From positions 1 through 64,000 of the forward strand of contig NZ_JAHKNG010000001.1 in the NCBI RefSeq assembly GCF_018860165.1: a stretch of DNA of 64,000 nucleotides, given 5' to 3'. The stretch comes from Paracoccus marinaquae. Lineage in GTDB: Bacteria > Pseudomonadota > Alphaproteobacteria > Rhodobacterales > Rhodobacteraceae. Shown piece by piece: positions 41,847 through 51,200 of this stretch (its first letter is position 1; each line of letters opens with the position of its first letter). The position numbers and the translations under genes were made by a program. The notes beneath the pieces were generated by a model. The model had not been told where the DNA came from and ran no database searches. It worked only from the letters and a program-made list of their open reading frames with translations.

Positions 41847-43046
41847 ATGGGAATGATCGATGTCGGCGAGGCGCGGTTCGACAGCGACAGCCGCGTGCTG
41901 AGGCGTCTGTCGGGGGAAGAGCACACGCTGAGACCGCAGGCCGCTCAGGTCCTGGTCGAACTGGCCAGATCATCGGGAAAGGTTGTGTCCAAGCGTGACC
42001 TGATGGACGCGATCTGGGGCGATATCGCCGTCACCGAAAGCAGCCTGACGCAATGCGTGGCCGATATTCGCCGCGCGCTTGGCGATGACGACCGCCGGAT
42101 CCTGCAGACGCATCCGAAATCCGGCTATCGGCTGGTCGTGCCCGGCGGGATCGCGGCCGCGCATGAGGCGGCACCGGTCGAACCGCTTGACGATGAGCCG
42201 ATCCGCTTTGCCACCTCGGCGGATGGCGTGAGGCTGGCATGGACGGCGTCGGGGTCAGGCCCACCCATGCTCAAGGCGCCAAGCTGGATCTCGAATATCG
42301 AGATGGAGGCGCAGAGCCTGATCTTCAGCCGGTTCTACCGCTGGCTGGGCGAGCGGGTCCGCCTGATCCGTTTCGACCAGCGCGGCACCAGCATGTCGGA
42401 CCGCGTCGAGGGCGTCCTGAGTATCGACGACATGGTCGAGGACATGCGTGCGGTGGCCGATGCGGCGGGCGTCGAGCGGTTCTTCCTGTTTGGCCCGTCG
42501 CAGGGCGCGGCCTTCGCCATCGCCTTCGCGCGCAAATACCCCGAGCGCGTCATCGGCATCGTCGGACGGGGCGGTTTCGGCCGTGGATGGCTGGTCAGCG
42601 GCGACGAGGCCGAGGTCCGGAAATACGAAGGCAGCAAGGCGTTGATCCTTGCCGGCTGGAACGACCCCAATCCCGAATACCGGCGGTTTTTCACCGCCCG
42701 CCTCATTCCCGACTGCGGCGCGGCGGCTGCGCGCGAATTCGACGAGATGCAGCGTCGGGCTTGCGACGCGGCCGCGATCCTCGCCAATCTGGAACTCATG
42801 GTCGGCATCGATATCGAGGATCTGGCGGGAACGGTCGCGACGCCCGCGCTTCTGCTGCACTCGCGGGGCGATCGTTCGGTCGCCGCCGAGGAGGGACGGC
42901 GACTGGCCGCCCTGATGCCGAATGCCGAATTCGTCCTGCTTGACGACGACAATCACATCTTCCTGCCCGGCACGGCGGGCTTCGATCAGGCCACCCGCGC
43001 CATCGACCGGTTTCTGCATCGGATCGGGCCGGCGGTCCTGAACTGA
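41847..43046 (+). CDS. OmpR/CadC-type winged-helix domain fused to an alpha/beta hydrolase
   Basis: A 399-residue soluble fusion. Residues about 8-100 form a Trans_Reg_C winged helix (RPQAAQVLVELARSSGKVVS, then RDLMDAIWGDIAVTESSLTQ and SGYRLVVP). Residues about 118-395 are an alpha/beta hydrolase with LIRFDQRGTSMSD, FLFGPSQGAAFAIAFARKYP (the nucleophile elbow G-P-S-Q-G, Ser conserved) and DDDNHIFLPG with the catalytic His. There is no receiver domain. Such fusions are known in alphaproteobacteria, where a small molecule bound or cleaved by the hydrolase part may control DNA binding; this is an inference. Direct repeats precede the gene. Confidence 0.9.
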   Translation: MGMIDVGEARFDSDSRVLRRLSGEEHTLRPQAAQVLVELARSSGKVVSKRDLMDAIWGDIAVTESSLTQCVADIRRALGDDDRRILQTHPKSGYRLVVPGGIAAAHEAAPVEPLDDEPIRFATSADGVRLAWTASGSGPPMLKAPSWISNIEMEAQSLIFSRFYRWLGERVRLIRFDQRGTSMSDRVEGVLSIDDMVEDMRAVADAAGVERFFLFGPSQGAAFAIAFARKYPERVIGIVGRGGFGRGWLVSGDEAEVRKYEGSKALILAGWNDPNPEYRRFFTARLIPDCGAAAAREFDEMQRRACDAAAILANLELMVGIDIEDLAGTVATPALLLHSRGDRSVAAEEGRRLAALMPNAEFVLLDDDNHIFLPGTAGFDQATRAIDRFLHRIGPAVLN

Positions 43047-43083
43047 CCCGGGCCGCCCACGGCAGACCGGCCCCGGACCAAAC

Positions 43084-43116
43084 GAAAACCCCCCGCCGAA
43101 AGATCGGCAGGGGGCT
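43084..43116 (-). terminator. Terminator of rpsU
   Basis: On the minus strand, a GC-rich stem (CCCCCTGCCGA with TCGGCGGGGG) around TCTT is followed by GTTTTCG, about 30 bases after the rpsU stop. Confidence 0.8.
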
Positions 43117-43142
43117 TCCTGATAACGCTTGATCGCGTCGTC

Positions 43143-43349
43143 TTACAGCGCGCCTTCGCGCTGGGCCTTTTTACGGGCCAGCTTGCGGGCGCGGCGGACG
43201 GCCTCGGCCTTTTCACGGGCTTTCTTGACCGACGGCTTCTCGAAATGTTGCCGAAGCTTCATCTCGCGGAAGACACCTTCGCGCTGAAGTTTTTTCTTCA
43301 GGGCACGAAGCGCCTGTTCGACGTTGTTGTCGCGAACATTGACCTGCAT
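43143..43349 (-). CDS. rpsU: 30S ribosomal protein S21
   Basis: A 68-residue basic protein, the last protein to join the small subunit. It starts [20 protein letters not shown] and continues [20 protein letters not shown] with a strongly basic tail ([15 protein letters not shown]), the standard S21 pattern. AGGAAGGTGG precedes the ATG by about nine bases, and a good promoter lies upstream. It is divergent from coq9. Confidence 0.96.
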   Translation of the reverse strand: MQVNVRDNNVEQALRALKKKLQREGVFREMKLRQHFEKPSVKKAREKAEAVRRARKLARKKAQREGAL

Positions 43350-43401
43350 GTGGTTGTCACCACCTTCCTAGGTTAGAGTTGCAAAGATTGCAGGAAGCGC
43401 C

Positions 43402-43430
43402 CCAATAGCAGCGCCGGGCGTGTTTGTCCA
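43402..43430 (-). promoter_or_regulatory. Promoter of rpsU
   Basis: On the minus strand, TGGACA (43430-43425) and TATTGG (43407-43402) are separated by 17 bases, close to the sigma-70 consensus, about 50 bases before the rpsU start. Confidence 0.6.
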
Positions 43431-43442
43431 GAAGAGGTCGAG

Positions 43443-44099
43443 ATGAGCAAGAATCAACGTGAAAACCTGCTGGAGGCGGCGCTGATCCATGTGCCCTTCG
43501 ACGGGATGAACGACCGCGCGCTGCTGGCCGGCGCCCGCGATCTGGGCATTCCGGAGGCGATGGCGCGGGTTCAGTTTCCGCAGGGCGGGGCCGGGCTGGC
43601 CGCCGCCTATCACCGCCGCGCCGACGCGCAGCTGCGCGACTGGCTGCGCGCCGCGCCGCCCGAGGGCAGGTTCCGCGACCGGGTCGCGGCGGCGGTCTGG
43701 CACAGGCTGTCGCTGGTCGAACCGGAACTGGTGCGGGCCGGCGCGGCGACCCTCGCGCTGCCGCAGAATGCCGGGCTTGCCGCGCGGCTGGTCTGGGAGA
43801 CGGCGGATATCATCTGGACCGGGCTTGGGGATCGGTCCGAGGACGCGAACTGGTATTCCAAGCGCGCGACCCTGTCGGCGGTGATCGGCGCGACCGTGCT
43901 GTTCTGGCTGGGCGACGATTCCGAGGGCCGCGCGGAGAGCCGCGCCTTCCTCGACCGCCGCATCGACGGGGTGATGCGCTTCGAGGGCGTGAAGGCCCGC
44001 CTGAACAAGCTGCCCGGTGCCGGCCTTCTGGGCCGCGCCGCCTTTGGCTGGGTCCGGGCGCCGCAGGCCCGCGACCTGCCCGGCAAGACGACGACCTGA
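43443..44099 (+). CDS. COQ9-family ubiquinone biosynthesis protein
   Basis: A 218-residue protein of the COQ9/UbiW-like family. The C-terminal part carries the family block DIIWTGLGDRSEDANWYSKR then ATLSAVIGATVLFWLGDDSE. COQ9 binds lipids and assists COQ7 in demethoxyubiquinone hydroxylation; the fold is TetR-like but the protein is not a DNA binder. It is followed after 14 bases by the quinone oxidoreductase gene, a fitting partner. Confidence 0.92.
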   Translation: MSKNQRENLLEAALIHVPFDGMNDRALLAGARDLGIPEAMARVQFPQGGAGLAAAYHRRADAQLRDWLRAAPPEGRFRDRVAAAVWHRLSLVEPELVRAGAATLALPQNAGLAARLVWETADIIWTGLGDRSEDANWYSKRATLSAVIGATVLFWLGDDSEGRAESRAFLDRRIDGVMRFEGVKARLNKLPGAGLLGRAAFGWVRAPQARDLPGKTTT

Positions 44100-44113
44100 A
44101 GCAAGGAGAGACC

Positions 44114-45103
44114 ATGTTCCCCGACGCGATGAACGCCATCGAGATCGCCGCCCCCGGCGAGGCCGATCAACTGCAGATGACCCGCCGCCCGGTGCCGGTG
44201 CCGCGCCATGACGAGATCCTGATCAAGGTCGCCTATGCCGGGGTCAACCGCCCGGACGTGCTGCAGCGGCAGGGCCTGTACGCGCCGCCGGCCGATGCCT
44301 CGGACCTGCCGGGCCTCGAGGCGTCGGGCGAGATCGTCGGCCTCGGTGCGGGCGTCACCCGCTGGCGCAAGGGGCAGCAGGTCTGCGCGCTGCTGCCCGG
44401 CGGCGGCTATGCCGAATATGTCGCCTGCCATGCCGATCACGCGCTGCGCATCCCGCGCGGGCTGTCGCTGCGCGAGGGGGCCTGCCTGCCCGAGACGGCC
44501 TTTACCGTCTGGTCGAACGTGGTCACGCGGGGCGGGCTGCAGGGCGGCGAGCGGTTTCTGGTCCATGGCGGCACCTCGGGCATCGGCATGATGGCGATCC
44601 AGGTGGCCAAGGCCCTGGGCGCGCGGGTCTTCGCCACCGCCGGCAGCGATGAGAAATGCGCCGCCATCACCGCGCTTGGCGCCACCGCGATCAACTACCG
44701 GGCCGAGGATTTCGTGAAGCGCCTCGCGCCCGAGGGGGGCGCGGATCTGATCCTCGACATGGTGGGCGGCAGCTATATCCCCCGCAATGTCAGGACCCTG
44801 GCACCCGACGGCCGGCTGGTGATGATCGCCTTTCTGGAAGGTCCGAAGGTTGAACTGAACTTCGCCCAGATCATGGTCAAGCGGCTGACCGTGACCGGCT
44901 CGACCCTGCGCCCGCAATCGGACACGGCCAAGGCCGAGATCGCCGACGAGGTGCGCAAGAAGCTGTGGCCGCTGGTTTCGGCCGGTGCGGTGAAGGTCAC
45001 GATCGACAGCGAGTTCGATCTGAAGGACGCCGCCGAGGCCCATCGGCGCATGGAAAGCAGCGACCATATCGGCAAGATCGTCCTGAAACTGGCGGACGAC
45101 TGA
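44114..45103 (+). CDS. NAD(P)H-quinone oxidoreductase (zinc-free MDR, PIG3/QOR type)
   Basis: A 329-residue medium-chain reductase. The N-terminal GroES-like part contains IKVAYAGVNRPDVLQRQGLY and PGLEASGEIVGLG, and the cofactor part has RFLVHGGTSGIGMMAIQVAK near residue 145 (GGTSGIG in place of GxGxxG, favouring NADPH) followed by ATAGSDEKCAAITALGA. Zinc ligands are absent. The family reduces quinones or enones by one or two electrons. It is co-directional with coq9 and probably in its operon. Confidence 0.92.
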   Translation: MFPDAMNAIEIAAPGEADQLQMTRRPVPVPRHDEILIKVAYAGVNRPDVLQRQGLYAPPADASDLPGLEASGEIVGLGAGVTRWRKGQQVCALLPGGGYAEYVACHADHALRIPRGLSLREGACLPETAFTVWSNVVTRGGLQGGERFLVHGGTSGIGMMAIQVAKALGARVFATAGSDEKCAAITALGATAINYRAEDFVKRLAPEGGADLILDMVGGSYIPRNVRTLAPDGRLVMIAFLEGPKVELNFAQIMVKRLTVTGSTLRPQSDTAKAEIADEVRKKLWPLVSAGAVKVTIDSEFDLKDAAEAHRRMESSDHIGKIVLKLADD

Positions 45104-45268
45104 TCCGGCCTGCCCGGGTGATGACTTTTTCGTCAGCCGGCGGGCCTGCGGGCCGTAAATCGGGGTGGGGGCAGGAAAATCCGGCCTGCGATGCGCGGTG
45201 GCTGCGGCACCGCGACGCTTTCGGTCGGGCGGAAAGCGCACTAATGCTGGGGCAACCGGAGGAATGCG

Positions 45269-46501
45269 ATGTTCTGGATACTCTGCTTGGTGCTGGCTCT
45301 GGGTGTGGCCGCGGCAATTCTGGCGCCGGTCTGGCGCGGGCGCCAGACCGGCGCGGCGGCCCGGCCCGCGGCCGCCTATGACCTTGAGGTCTATCGCGAC
45401 CAGCTGCGCGAGGTGGAGCGCGATCTGGAGCGCGGCGTGATCGGGGGCGAGGATGCCGCGCGGCTGCGCACCGAGATCGGGCGCAAGGTGCTGGATGCCG
45501 ACCGCCGGCTGGCCGAGGCGGCGCCGGCCGCACGCGGCGGCACCGCGCTGGTCGCCGCCGTGGCGCTGCTGGCGGTGCTGGCCGGGGCGGTATTCCTGTA
45601 TCTGCGCGAAGGGGCGCCCGGCGCCCCCGACCTGCCCATGGCCGAACGCCTCGCGCTGGCCCAGCGTGCCTATGACAGCCGCCCCGGCCAGGCCGAGGCC
45701 GAGGCCGCGGCACCCCCTCTGGCGCGGGCGCAGCCCGAGGCCGATCCCGAATATCTTGCCCTGGTCGAACAGTTGCGCGCGGCCGTCGCGGAAAAGCCCG
45801 ACGATCCGCAGGGCATGGCCCTGCTGGCCGCCAACGAGATCCGGCTGGGCAACCTCGCGGCGGCGCGCGAGGCGCAGCAGCGGCTGGTCGAGTTGCGCGG
45901 CAGCAATGCCAGCGCCGAAGAACTGATGCAGCTTTCTGCCCTGATGATGGAAGCCGCGGGCGGGCTGATCACGCCCGAGGCCGAGGAGGTTCTGGCGCGT
46001 TCGCTGAGCGCCGATCCGCGCCAGCCGCAGTCGCGCTATCTTCTGGGGCTCTTGCAGCTGCAGAATGGCCGGCCCGACCGCGCCTTTCCGATCTGGCGCG
46101 AATTGCTGGAGCAGGGCCCGTCGGATGCGCCCTGGGTCGTGTCGATCCGCCCCAATATCCGCGATCTGGCATGGCTGGCGGGCCATCCCGACTATATCCC
46201 CCCCGAAGCCCCGGGCGCGTTGCCCGGCCCGGATGCGGATGCGCTGGCGGCCGCCGGGGACATGACGCCCGAGGAACGCCAGCAGATGGTCGGCGGCATG
46301 GTCGAACGGCTTGAGGCGCGGCTTGTCGCGGAAGGTGGCACACCCGAGGAATGGGCGCGGCTGATCTCGTCCCTCGGGGTGCTGGGTCACACCGACCATG
46401 CGCGCGAGATCTGGGGTCAGGCGCAGGCCCGTTTTGCCGCCGCGCCCGAGGCGCTGGCGCAGCTGCGCGCGGCGGCAGAAGCCGCGGGGCTGGTGGAATG
46501 A
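45269..46501 (+). CDS. ccmI: c-type cytochrome biogenesis protein CcmI
   Basis: A 410-residue membrane-anchored protein. Two helices ([20 protein letters not shown] at 1-20 and [20 protein letters not shown] near 91) enclose the CcmI-1 loop with [24 protein letters not shown], and the periplasmic CcmI-2 part consists of TPR-like helices that hold apocytochrome c2 for heme ligation by CcmFH. Length is normal. The start of ruvX overlaps its stop (ATGA). Other ccm genes are not in the window. Confidence 0.92.
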   Translation: MFWILCLVLALGVAAAILAPVWRGRQTGAAARPAAAYDLEVYRDQLREVERDLERGVIGGEDAARLRTEIGRKVLDADRRLAEAAPAARGGTALVAAVALLAVLAGAVFLYLREGAPGAPDLPMAERLALAQRAYDSRPGQAEAEAAAPPLARAQPEADPEYLALVEQLRAAVAEKPDDPQGMALLAANEIRLGNLAAAREAQQRLVELRGSNASAEELMQLSALMMEAAGGLITPEAEEVLARSLSADPRQPQSRYLLGLLQLQNGRPDRAFPIWRELLEQGPSDAPWVVSIRPNIRDLAWLAGHPDYIPPEAPGALPGPDADALAAAGDMTPEERQQMVGGMVERLEARLVAEGGTPEEWARLISSLGVLGHTDHAREIWGQAQARFAAAPEALAQLRAAAEAAGLVE

Positions 46502-46968
46502 TCCACGAGGACATGGCCGGTTTCGCCGCCTCTCTGCCGGGCGCGGGCGGGCTGGCCGGGCTGGACCTCGGCACCAAGACCATCGGCGTCGCGGTCAGCG
46601 ACGGGCTGCGGCAGGTGGCCTCGCCCTTAAGCGTGATCCGCCGGCGCAAGTTCACGCTGGATGCTGCCGACCTGTTGCAGATCGTGGCCGAACGCGGGCT
46701 GGTCGGGCTGGTCCTCGGGCTGCCGCGCAACATGGATGGCAGCGAGGGGCCGCGCGCCCAGTCCACCCGCGCTTTCGCCCGCAATCTCTCGGCGCTGACG
46801 CCACTGCCGATCGGGTTCTGGGACGAACGCCTGTCGACCGTCGCCGCCGAACGCGCGCTTCTGGAGGCCGATACCTCGCGGCGCCGGCGGGCCGAGGTGA
46901 TCGATCAGGTCGCGGCGGGCTATATCCTGCAGGGGGCGCTGGACCGGCTGCGGTATCCGGCCTGCTGA
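46498..46968 (+). CDS. ruvX: Holliday junction resolvase RuvX/YqgF
   Basis: A 156-residue RNase H-fold protein. It has the first acidic motif [17 protein letters not shown] near residue 19, [20 protein letters not shown] near 78, and [20 protein letters not shown] then the late catalytic Asp in [13 protein letters not shown]. RuvX processes branched DNA or, in E. coli YqgF, trims 16S rRNA precursor. The ATG at 46498 overlaps the ccmI stop. Confidence 0.95.
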   Translation: MIHEDMAGFAASLPGAGGLAGLDLGTKTIGVAVSDGLRQVASPLSVIRRRKFTLDAADLLQIVAERGLVGLVLGLPRNMDGSEGPRAQSTRAFARNLSALTPLPIGFWDERLSTVAAERALLEADTSRRRRAEVIDQVAAGYILQGALDRLRYPAC

Positions 46969-47070
46969 TCCGCGCCCGGCACAGCCCTGCGGCGCGCCGC
47001 TGTCCGTTCCCGCGCCAAAGCGTCGCTTCCCGCCTTGCAGGGATTTGCCGCCCTGCTAGATGTTGGCGTC

Positions 47071-47307
47071 ATGAACGACGCCGCCCCCATCTGGACCCGT
47101 GACGAGCCGCAGAGTCCCTGCATCAATATCTGCGTCATGCATCCCTACGAAGGGATCTGCGTCGGCTGCTATCGTCGCCTCGACGAAATCGCCGCCTGGG
47201 GCAGCCTGCCCGCCGAGACGAGACAGCAGATCATGGCGGAACTGCCGGGGCGCAAGCCGCTGTTGAAAAAGCGCCGGGGCGGAAGGAACGGGCGCCGCGA
47301 CGGGTGA
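47071..47307 (+). CDS. DUF1289 zinc-ribbon-like protein
   Basis: A 78-residue protein with SPCINICVMHPYEGICVGCY-RRLDEIAAW, the DUF1289 pattern C-x3-C...C-x2-C that probably binds metal. The C-terminus is strongly basic (KKRRGGRNGRRDG), consistent with RNA or DNA contact. Function is unknown in bacteria. ATG 47071 is chosen; the upstream in-frame ATG at 47035 has no support. Confidence 0.88.
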   Translation: MNDAAPIWTRDEPQSPCINICVMHPYEGICVGCYRRLDEIAAWGSLPAETRQQIMAELPGRKPLLKKRRGGRNGRRDG

Positions 47308-47312
47308 TCCGC

Positions 47313-48134
47313 TCAGCCGCGCAGGCTGCGCCACAGGGTCAGCACCGCATCGGCCATGTCGCCGCCGCGCGCCAGCAGATGCTCGCGCGCCAGCCCCGAG
47401 GCATCCGCCTGCCGGTCAAGCCGCGCCAGCAGGCGCATCAGGCGCCGCCGGTGGATGCCGGTCCAGCGTTGCACCGGATCGGCCAGAATGCCGGCGAAGG
47501 CCGTCACCAGCGAGGCCGCAACCGTCAGCAGGATGCCGGTGACAAGGATCTGGAGCGCGGTCGGCTCGGCCGGAAACCAGCCGTTCCACAGCCGCCCCAG
47601 CCCGCTGCCAAGCGCGAAATCCTCGATCGCGCGGCTCTGGGCGCGCAGCTCCGCGACCGGGCCGGCCAGCGAGATCACGCCCGGCGTCGCCGCGCCGAAC
47701 ATGGCCACGCCGAAGGTCAGCACCAGCAGCGAGGTGGTCAGTTCGGCGACGGCATTGCGGGTCTCGGTATAATCCGCGACCGCGCGGCGCAGGGTCTCGG
47801 GCGGGGTTCGGGACAGCAGCCCCTCGGCTTCCAGTGCCTGCAGGAAGGCGGTCAGGTCGTCGTTCAGCAGCCGCGCGAGATCCGAGGTCAGAAAGATCCG
47901 CCGCGCGGACAGCCACCGCGCCGCGCCGCTCAGCCCGGCCTTTCCACAGAGCCAGGCCCCCAGCCGCGACAGCAGAAAGACCGGGGCAAGGGCGACATTG
48001 ACCGGCGCGCGCAGCAGATCGAAACCCAGGGCCTCGCGGTGCAGCCGCAAAGTCCCGCGCAGGCCGTAGCGCGTGCGCACAAAGCCCTCGACCGCCCGCC
48101 GGCGCGCCGCTTCCAGATCAGCCGTCTCTGCCAT
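47313..48134 (-). CDS. Conserved membrane protein (DUF6635-like)
   Basis: A 273-residue protein with two to three hydrophobic stretches: APVNVALAPVFLLSRLGAWL near residue 42, TTSLLVLTFGVAMFGAATPG near 134, and LQILVTGILLTVAASLVTAF near 195. The N-terminus is rich in charged residues (EAARRRAVEGFVRTRYGLRG). It resembles a family I recall as DUF6635 in Rhodobacteraceae, but the name is uncertain and no function is known. ATG 48134 (MAETADLEA) is preferred over an upstream ATG at 48218. It is convergent with DUF1289 and downstream of the RTX protein gene. Confidence 0.7.
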   Translation of the reverse strand: MAETADLEAARRRAVEGFVRTRYGLRGTLRLHREALGFDLLRAPVNVALAPVFLLSRLGAWLCGKAGLSGAARWLSARRIFLTSDLARLLNDDLTAFLQALEAEGLLSRTPPETLRRAVADYTETRNAVAELTTSLLVLTFGVAMFGAATPGVISLAGPVAELRAQSRAIEDFALGSGLGRLWNGWFPAEPTALQILVTGILLTVAASLVTAFAGILADPVQRWTGIHRRRLMRLLARLDRQADASGLAREHLLARGGDMADAVLTLWRSLRG

Positions 48135-48230
48135 CCCCGCCGCCCCGCTCAGCCGTCGCGGCAGATAGATAGGCAGGGCCGCACCATCTTTCCAGCATCG
48201 ACCGCGGCGCGCTGGCACCGCGACCGGGTG

Positions 48231-51200
48231 TCAGAGCAGAAAATCGCCCGCGGACAGGCGCGACACCCCGACGACGAGGATCTCGAAATCCACGAAGGGA
48301 TCGCTGTCATTATCCCCGCGCACAAGCATGTTCGCGCCCTGCTTGACCACCCAGACCGCATGATCCCCGGCCCGACCGCCGGTGAAATCGAAGGCCTGAT
48401 TGCCACCCACCTGCCGGTTGGCGTCGATGCCGCGCAGGTCGATATCGTCCACGCCCGGACGGAAATCGTAGATCCTGTCGCGCGCCGCCCCGGCCCGGCT
48501 GTCGGTTTCCGAGCGGAAGATGAACACGTCGCGCTGCGTGCCGTCGAGGCCGCCGTAAAGCAGGTCAAGCCCCGCATCCCCCTGCAGCCTGTCCGTTCCG
48601 CGCCCGCCCAGCAGCACGTCGTTGCCAGTCCCGCCCAGCAGCAGATCGTTGCCGGTGCCCCCGTCCAGCCGGTCGTTTCCGCCCCGCCCGTCAAGGATAT
48701 TGGCGCCGGCATTGCCGGTCAGCCGGTTCGCCAGCCCGTTGCCATTGCCGCGCAGATTGGCCCCGCCCAGCAGGGTCAGATGCTCCAGATTGCCGCCGAG
48801 GGTCATCGTGTGCCGCGCCTCGACCGTGTCGATGCCGCCGTTCACCCCTTCGACAATCGTGTCCAGCCTGTCGATCACATAGCGGTCGTTGCCGGTGCCG
48901 CCGATCAGCCGGTCGCGCCCGCCGCCGCCGATCAGGACATCGTTGCCGCCCCGTCCGTCAAGGATATTGGCGCCGGCATTGCCGGTCAGCCGGTTCGCCG
49001 CCGCGTTGCCATAGCCGCGCAGACTGGCCCCGCCCAGCAGGGTCAGGTTCTCCAGCACCGGGGCAAGGGTCATCGTGTGCCGCGCCTCGACCGTGTCGAT
49101 GCCGCCATTCGCCGCCTCGACGATCACGTCCAGCGTGTCGATCACATAGCGGTCATTGCCGATCCCGCCGACAAGCCTGTCGCGGCCGGCGCCGCCGATC
49201 AGGACATCGTTGCCGGCCGCGCCAAACAGCGAATCGTTGCCGCCGCCGCCCGCCAACCGGTCGTTGCCGACGCGCCCGTCAAGGATATTGGCGCCGTTAT
49301 TGCCGGTCAGCTGGTTCGCCGCCGCGTTGCCATTGCCGCGCAGATTGGCCCCGCCCAGCAGGATCAGGTTCTCCAGATGGGTGGCAAGCGTCATCGTGAA
49401 ACTGGCCACCACCGTGTCGATGCCGCCATTCGCCCCTTCGACGATGGTGTCCAGCGTGTCGATCACATAGCGGTCATTGCCGATCCCGCCGACAAGTCTG
49501 TCCCGCCCGGCCTCGCCGTTCAGCAGATCGTTGCCGGCCTGACCGTGCAGCGCATCATTGCCCGCGCCGCCATAAATCTGGTCGTTGCCGACACCCCCCA
49601 CCAGAATGTCATTGCCGCCAAGCCCGCGGATCAGGTCATTGCCGCCAAAGCCCTCGATCCGGTCGGCGAAGACGGTGCCGGTCAGCCGGTTGGCGGCGTC
49701 ATTGCCGCGGATGGTGCCGTCGAGGATGGTCGTGGTTCCAAAGCTTGAAACCGCGCTTGCTGCCAGTTCGGTCGGGAAGGGCGGGATGACGCGCAGCCGG
49801 AACTGCTCGCTGCCCTCCAGGGCCAGGTCATAGCGGACCGGAACCGCGATCTCGGCGCGGGTCTGCCCGGCCAGGAAGGTGACGTTGCCGGAACGCGCGT
49901 CATAGTCCTGCCCCGCCTTGGCGGTCCCGTCCAGCGTCTGGTAGCGCAGCGTGATATCGGTGTCGGCCTGGCTCGACAGTTCGACGGCAAAGACGGCCAC
50001 GCGCCCGCCCGGCCCCTCGCGCAGCTCGGTCCCGACTACCGCCACGGTCCGGTTCAGCCCCGGCCCGTCATCGTCCAGAACCCAGCCGTTCGAGGACAGG
50101 GTGCGGATCGATCCGCCGAAGCCGGCCCCGACCGGGTCGTAGAGCTGGACGATGAAGTTCTTGTCCAGTTCGTCCAAACTTTCCCAGCCGGATCGCAACC
50201 AGATCTGTTGTGTCGTCTGGCCGGGGGCGAAGGTGATGGTGCCGTTCAGCGGATCATAGCCATTTAAGTCAGTGCCCACGATCGCCGAGCCGGACAGTGT
50301 TCTGTAGCTGACCGTGACGGCATCCGCCGCGGGTTTGGACAGACGCACGGTAAAAAGCGGATGCTGATACTCGGGCGCGCCCATGCTTTCGATCGAGATG
50401 ATTGGCTGGGTGGAATCGTCGTCCATGATCAGGGCATTGCCGGTGGCACCCTTGACCTGATGTGCCTCGCGGATGGCCAGTCCGAAATTCTCGCCGGCCT
50501 CGGCCACGCCGTCATTGCGCAGATCGACCTCGACGAAGGCTTCGGTCTGGCCGGCCTGGAAGGTCACGGTGCCGGTCTTGGCAATGTAGTCGTTGGCTGA
50601 TGTGGCGCTGCTGTCGAAGGTCGCATAGTCGAAGCTGCGGACATCGTCGAAGGCTTCAGAGAGGCTGACGGTGAAGATGGCCTTGCCACCGGCGGCCTCG
50701 TTCACGACAATATCCGACACTTCGATGGCACGGTTAAGGCCGGGCCCATCATCGTCCAGAACCCAGCCGACCGCGCTCTGCGAATGGAGGTTTTCTCCGA
50801 AGGTTCCACCAACGGGATTCGACAACTGCACGAAAAAGCTCTTGTCGAGTTCGTCCAGGCTCTCCCAATCGGCCCGCACCTGGATCGTCTGTGTGGTCTG
50901 GCCGGGGGCGAACGTGACCGTTCCCGCGCCCCCGTTTGCAAAATCGACGCCCCGGATCGCCGTTCCGGACAGGGTGTTGAAATCGACCGTGACGGCATCC
51001 GCCGCAGGCTCGGACAGGCGCACGGTGAAATTGAGATACTGGTACTCGGTCGCCGCGACCCCGTCGATCGAGATGACCGGTCGGCTGGTGTCATCATCGG
51101 CGATCTGCGCGGTTGCCGTCGTTCCGGTGACCTCATGGGCGCCGGTAATCGACAGGCTGAAACTCTCGGTCCCTTCCGCGAGGCTGTCGTTCAGCAGATC

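Noticed and set aside
43610..46399. 929-codon frame on the minus strand across coq9, the quinone oxidoreductase and ccmI
   Set aside because: Composition is typical for a shadow frame (Arg, Gln, Ala, Gly) and the three plus-strand genes are well supported.
48688..49481. Regularly spaced repeats suggesting a CRISPR array
   Set aside because: The units are 206 bases long, in frame, and encode RTX modules; there are no short repeats with unique spacers and no cas genes.
47304..49748. 814-codon plus-strand frame opposite the membrane protein and RTX repeats
   Set aside because: Antisense shadow; its internal repetition only mirrors the RTX repeats.
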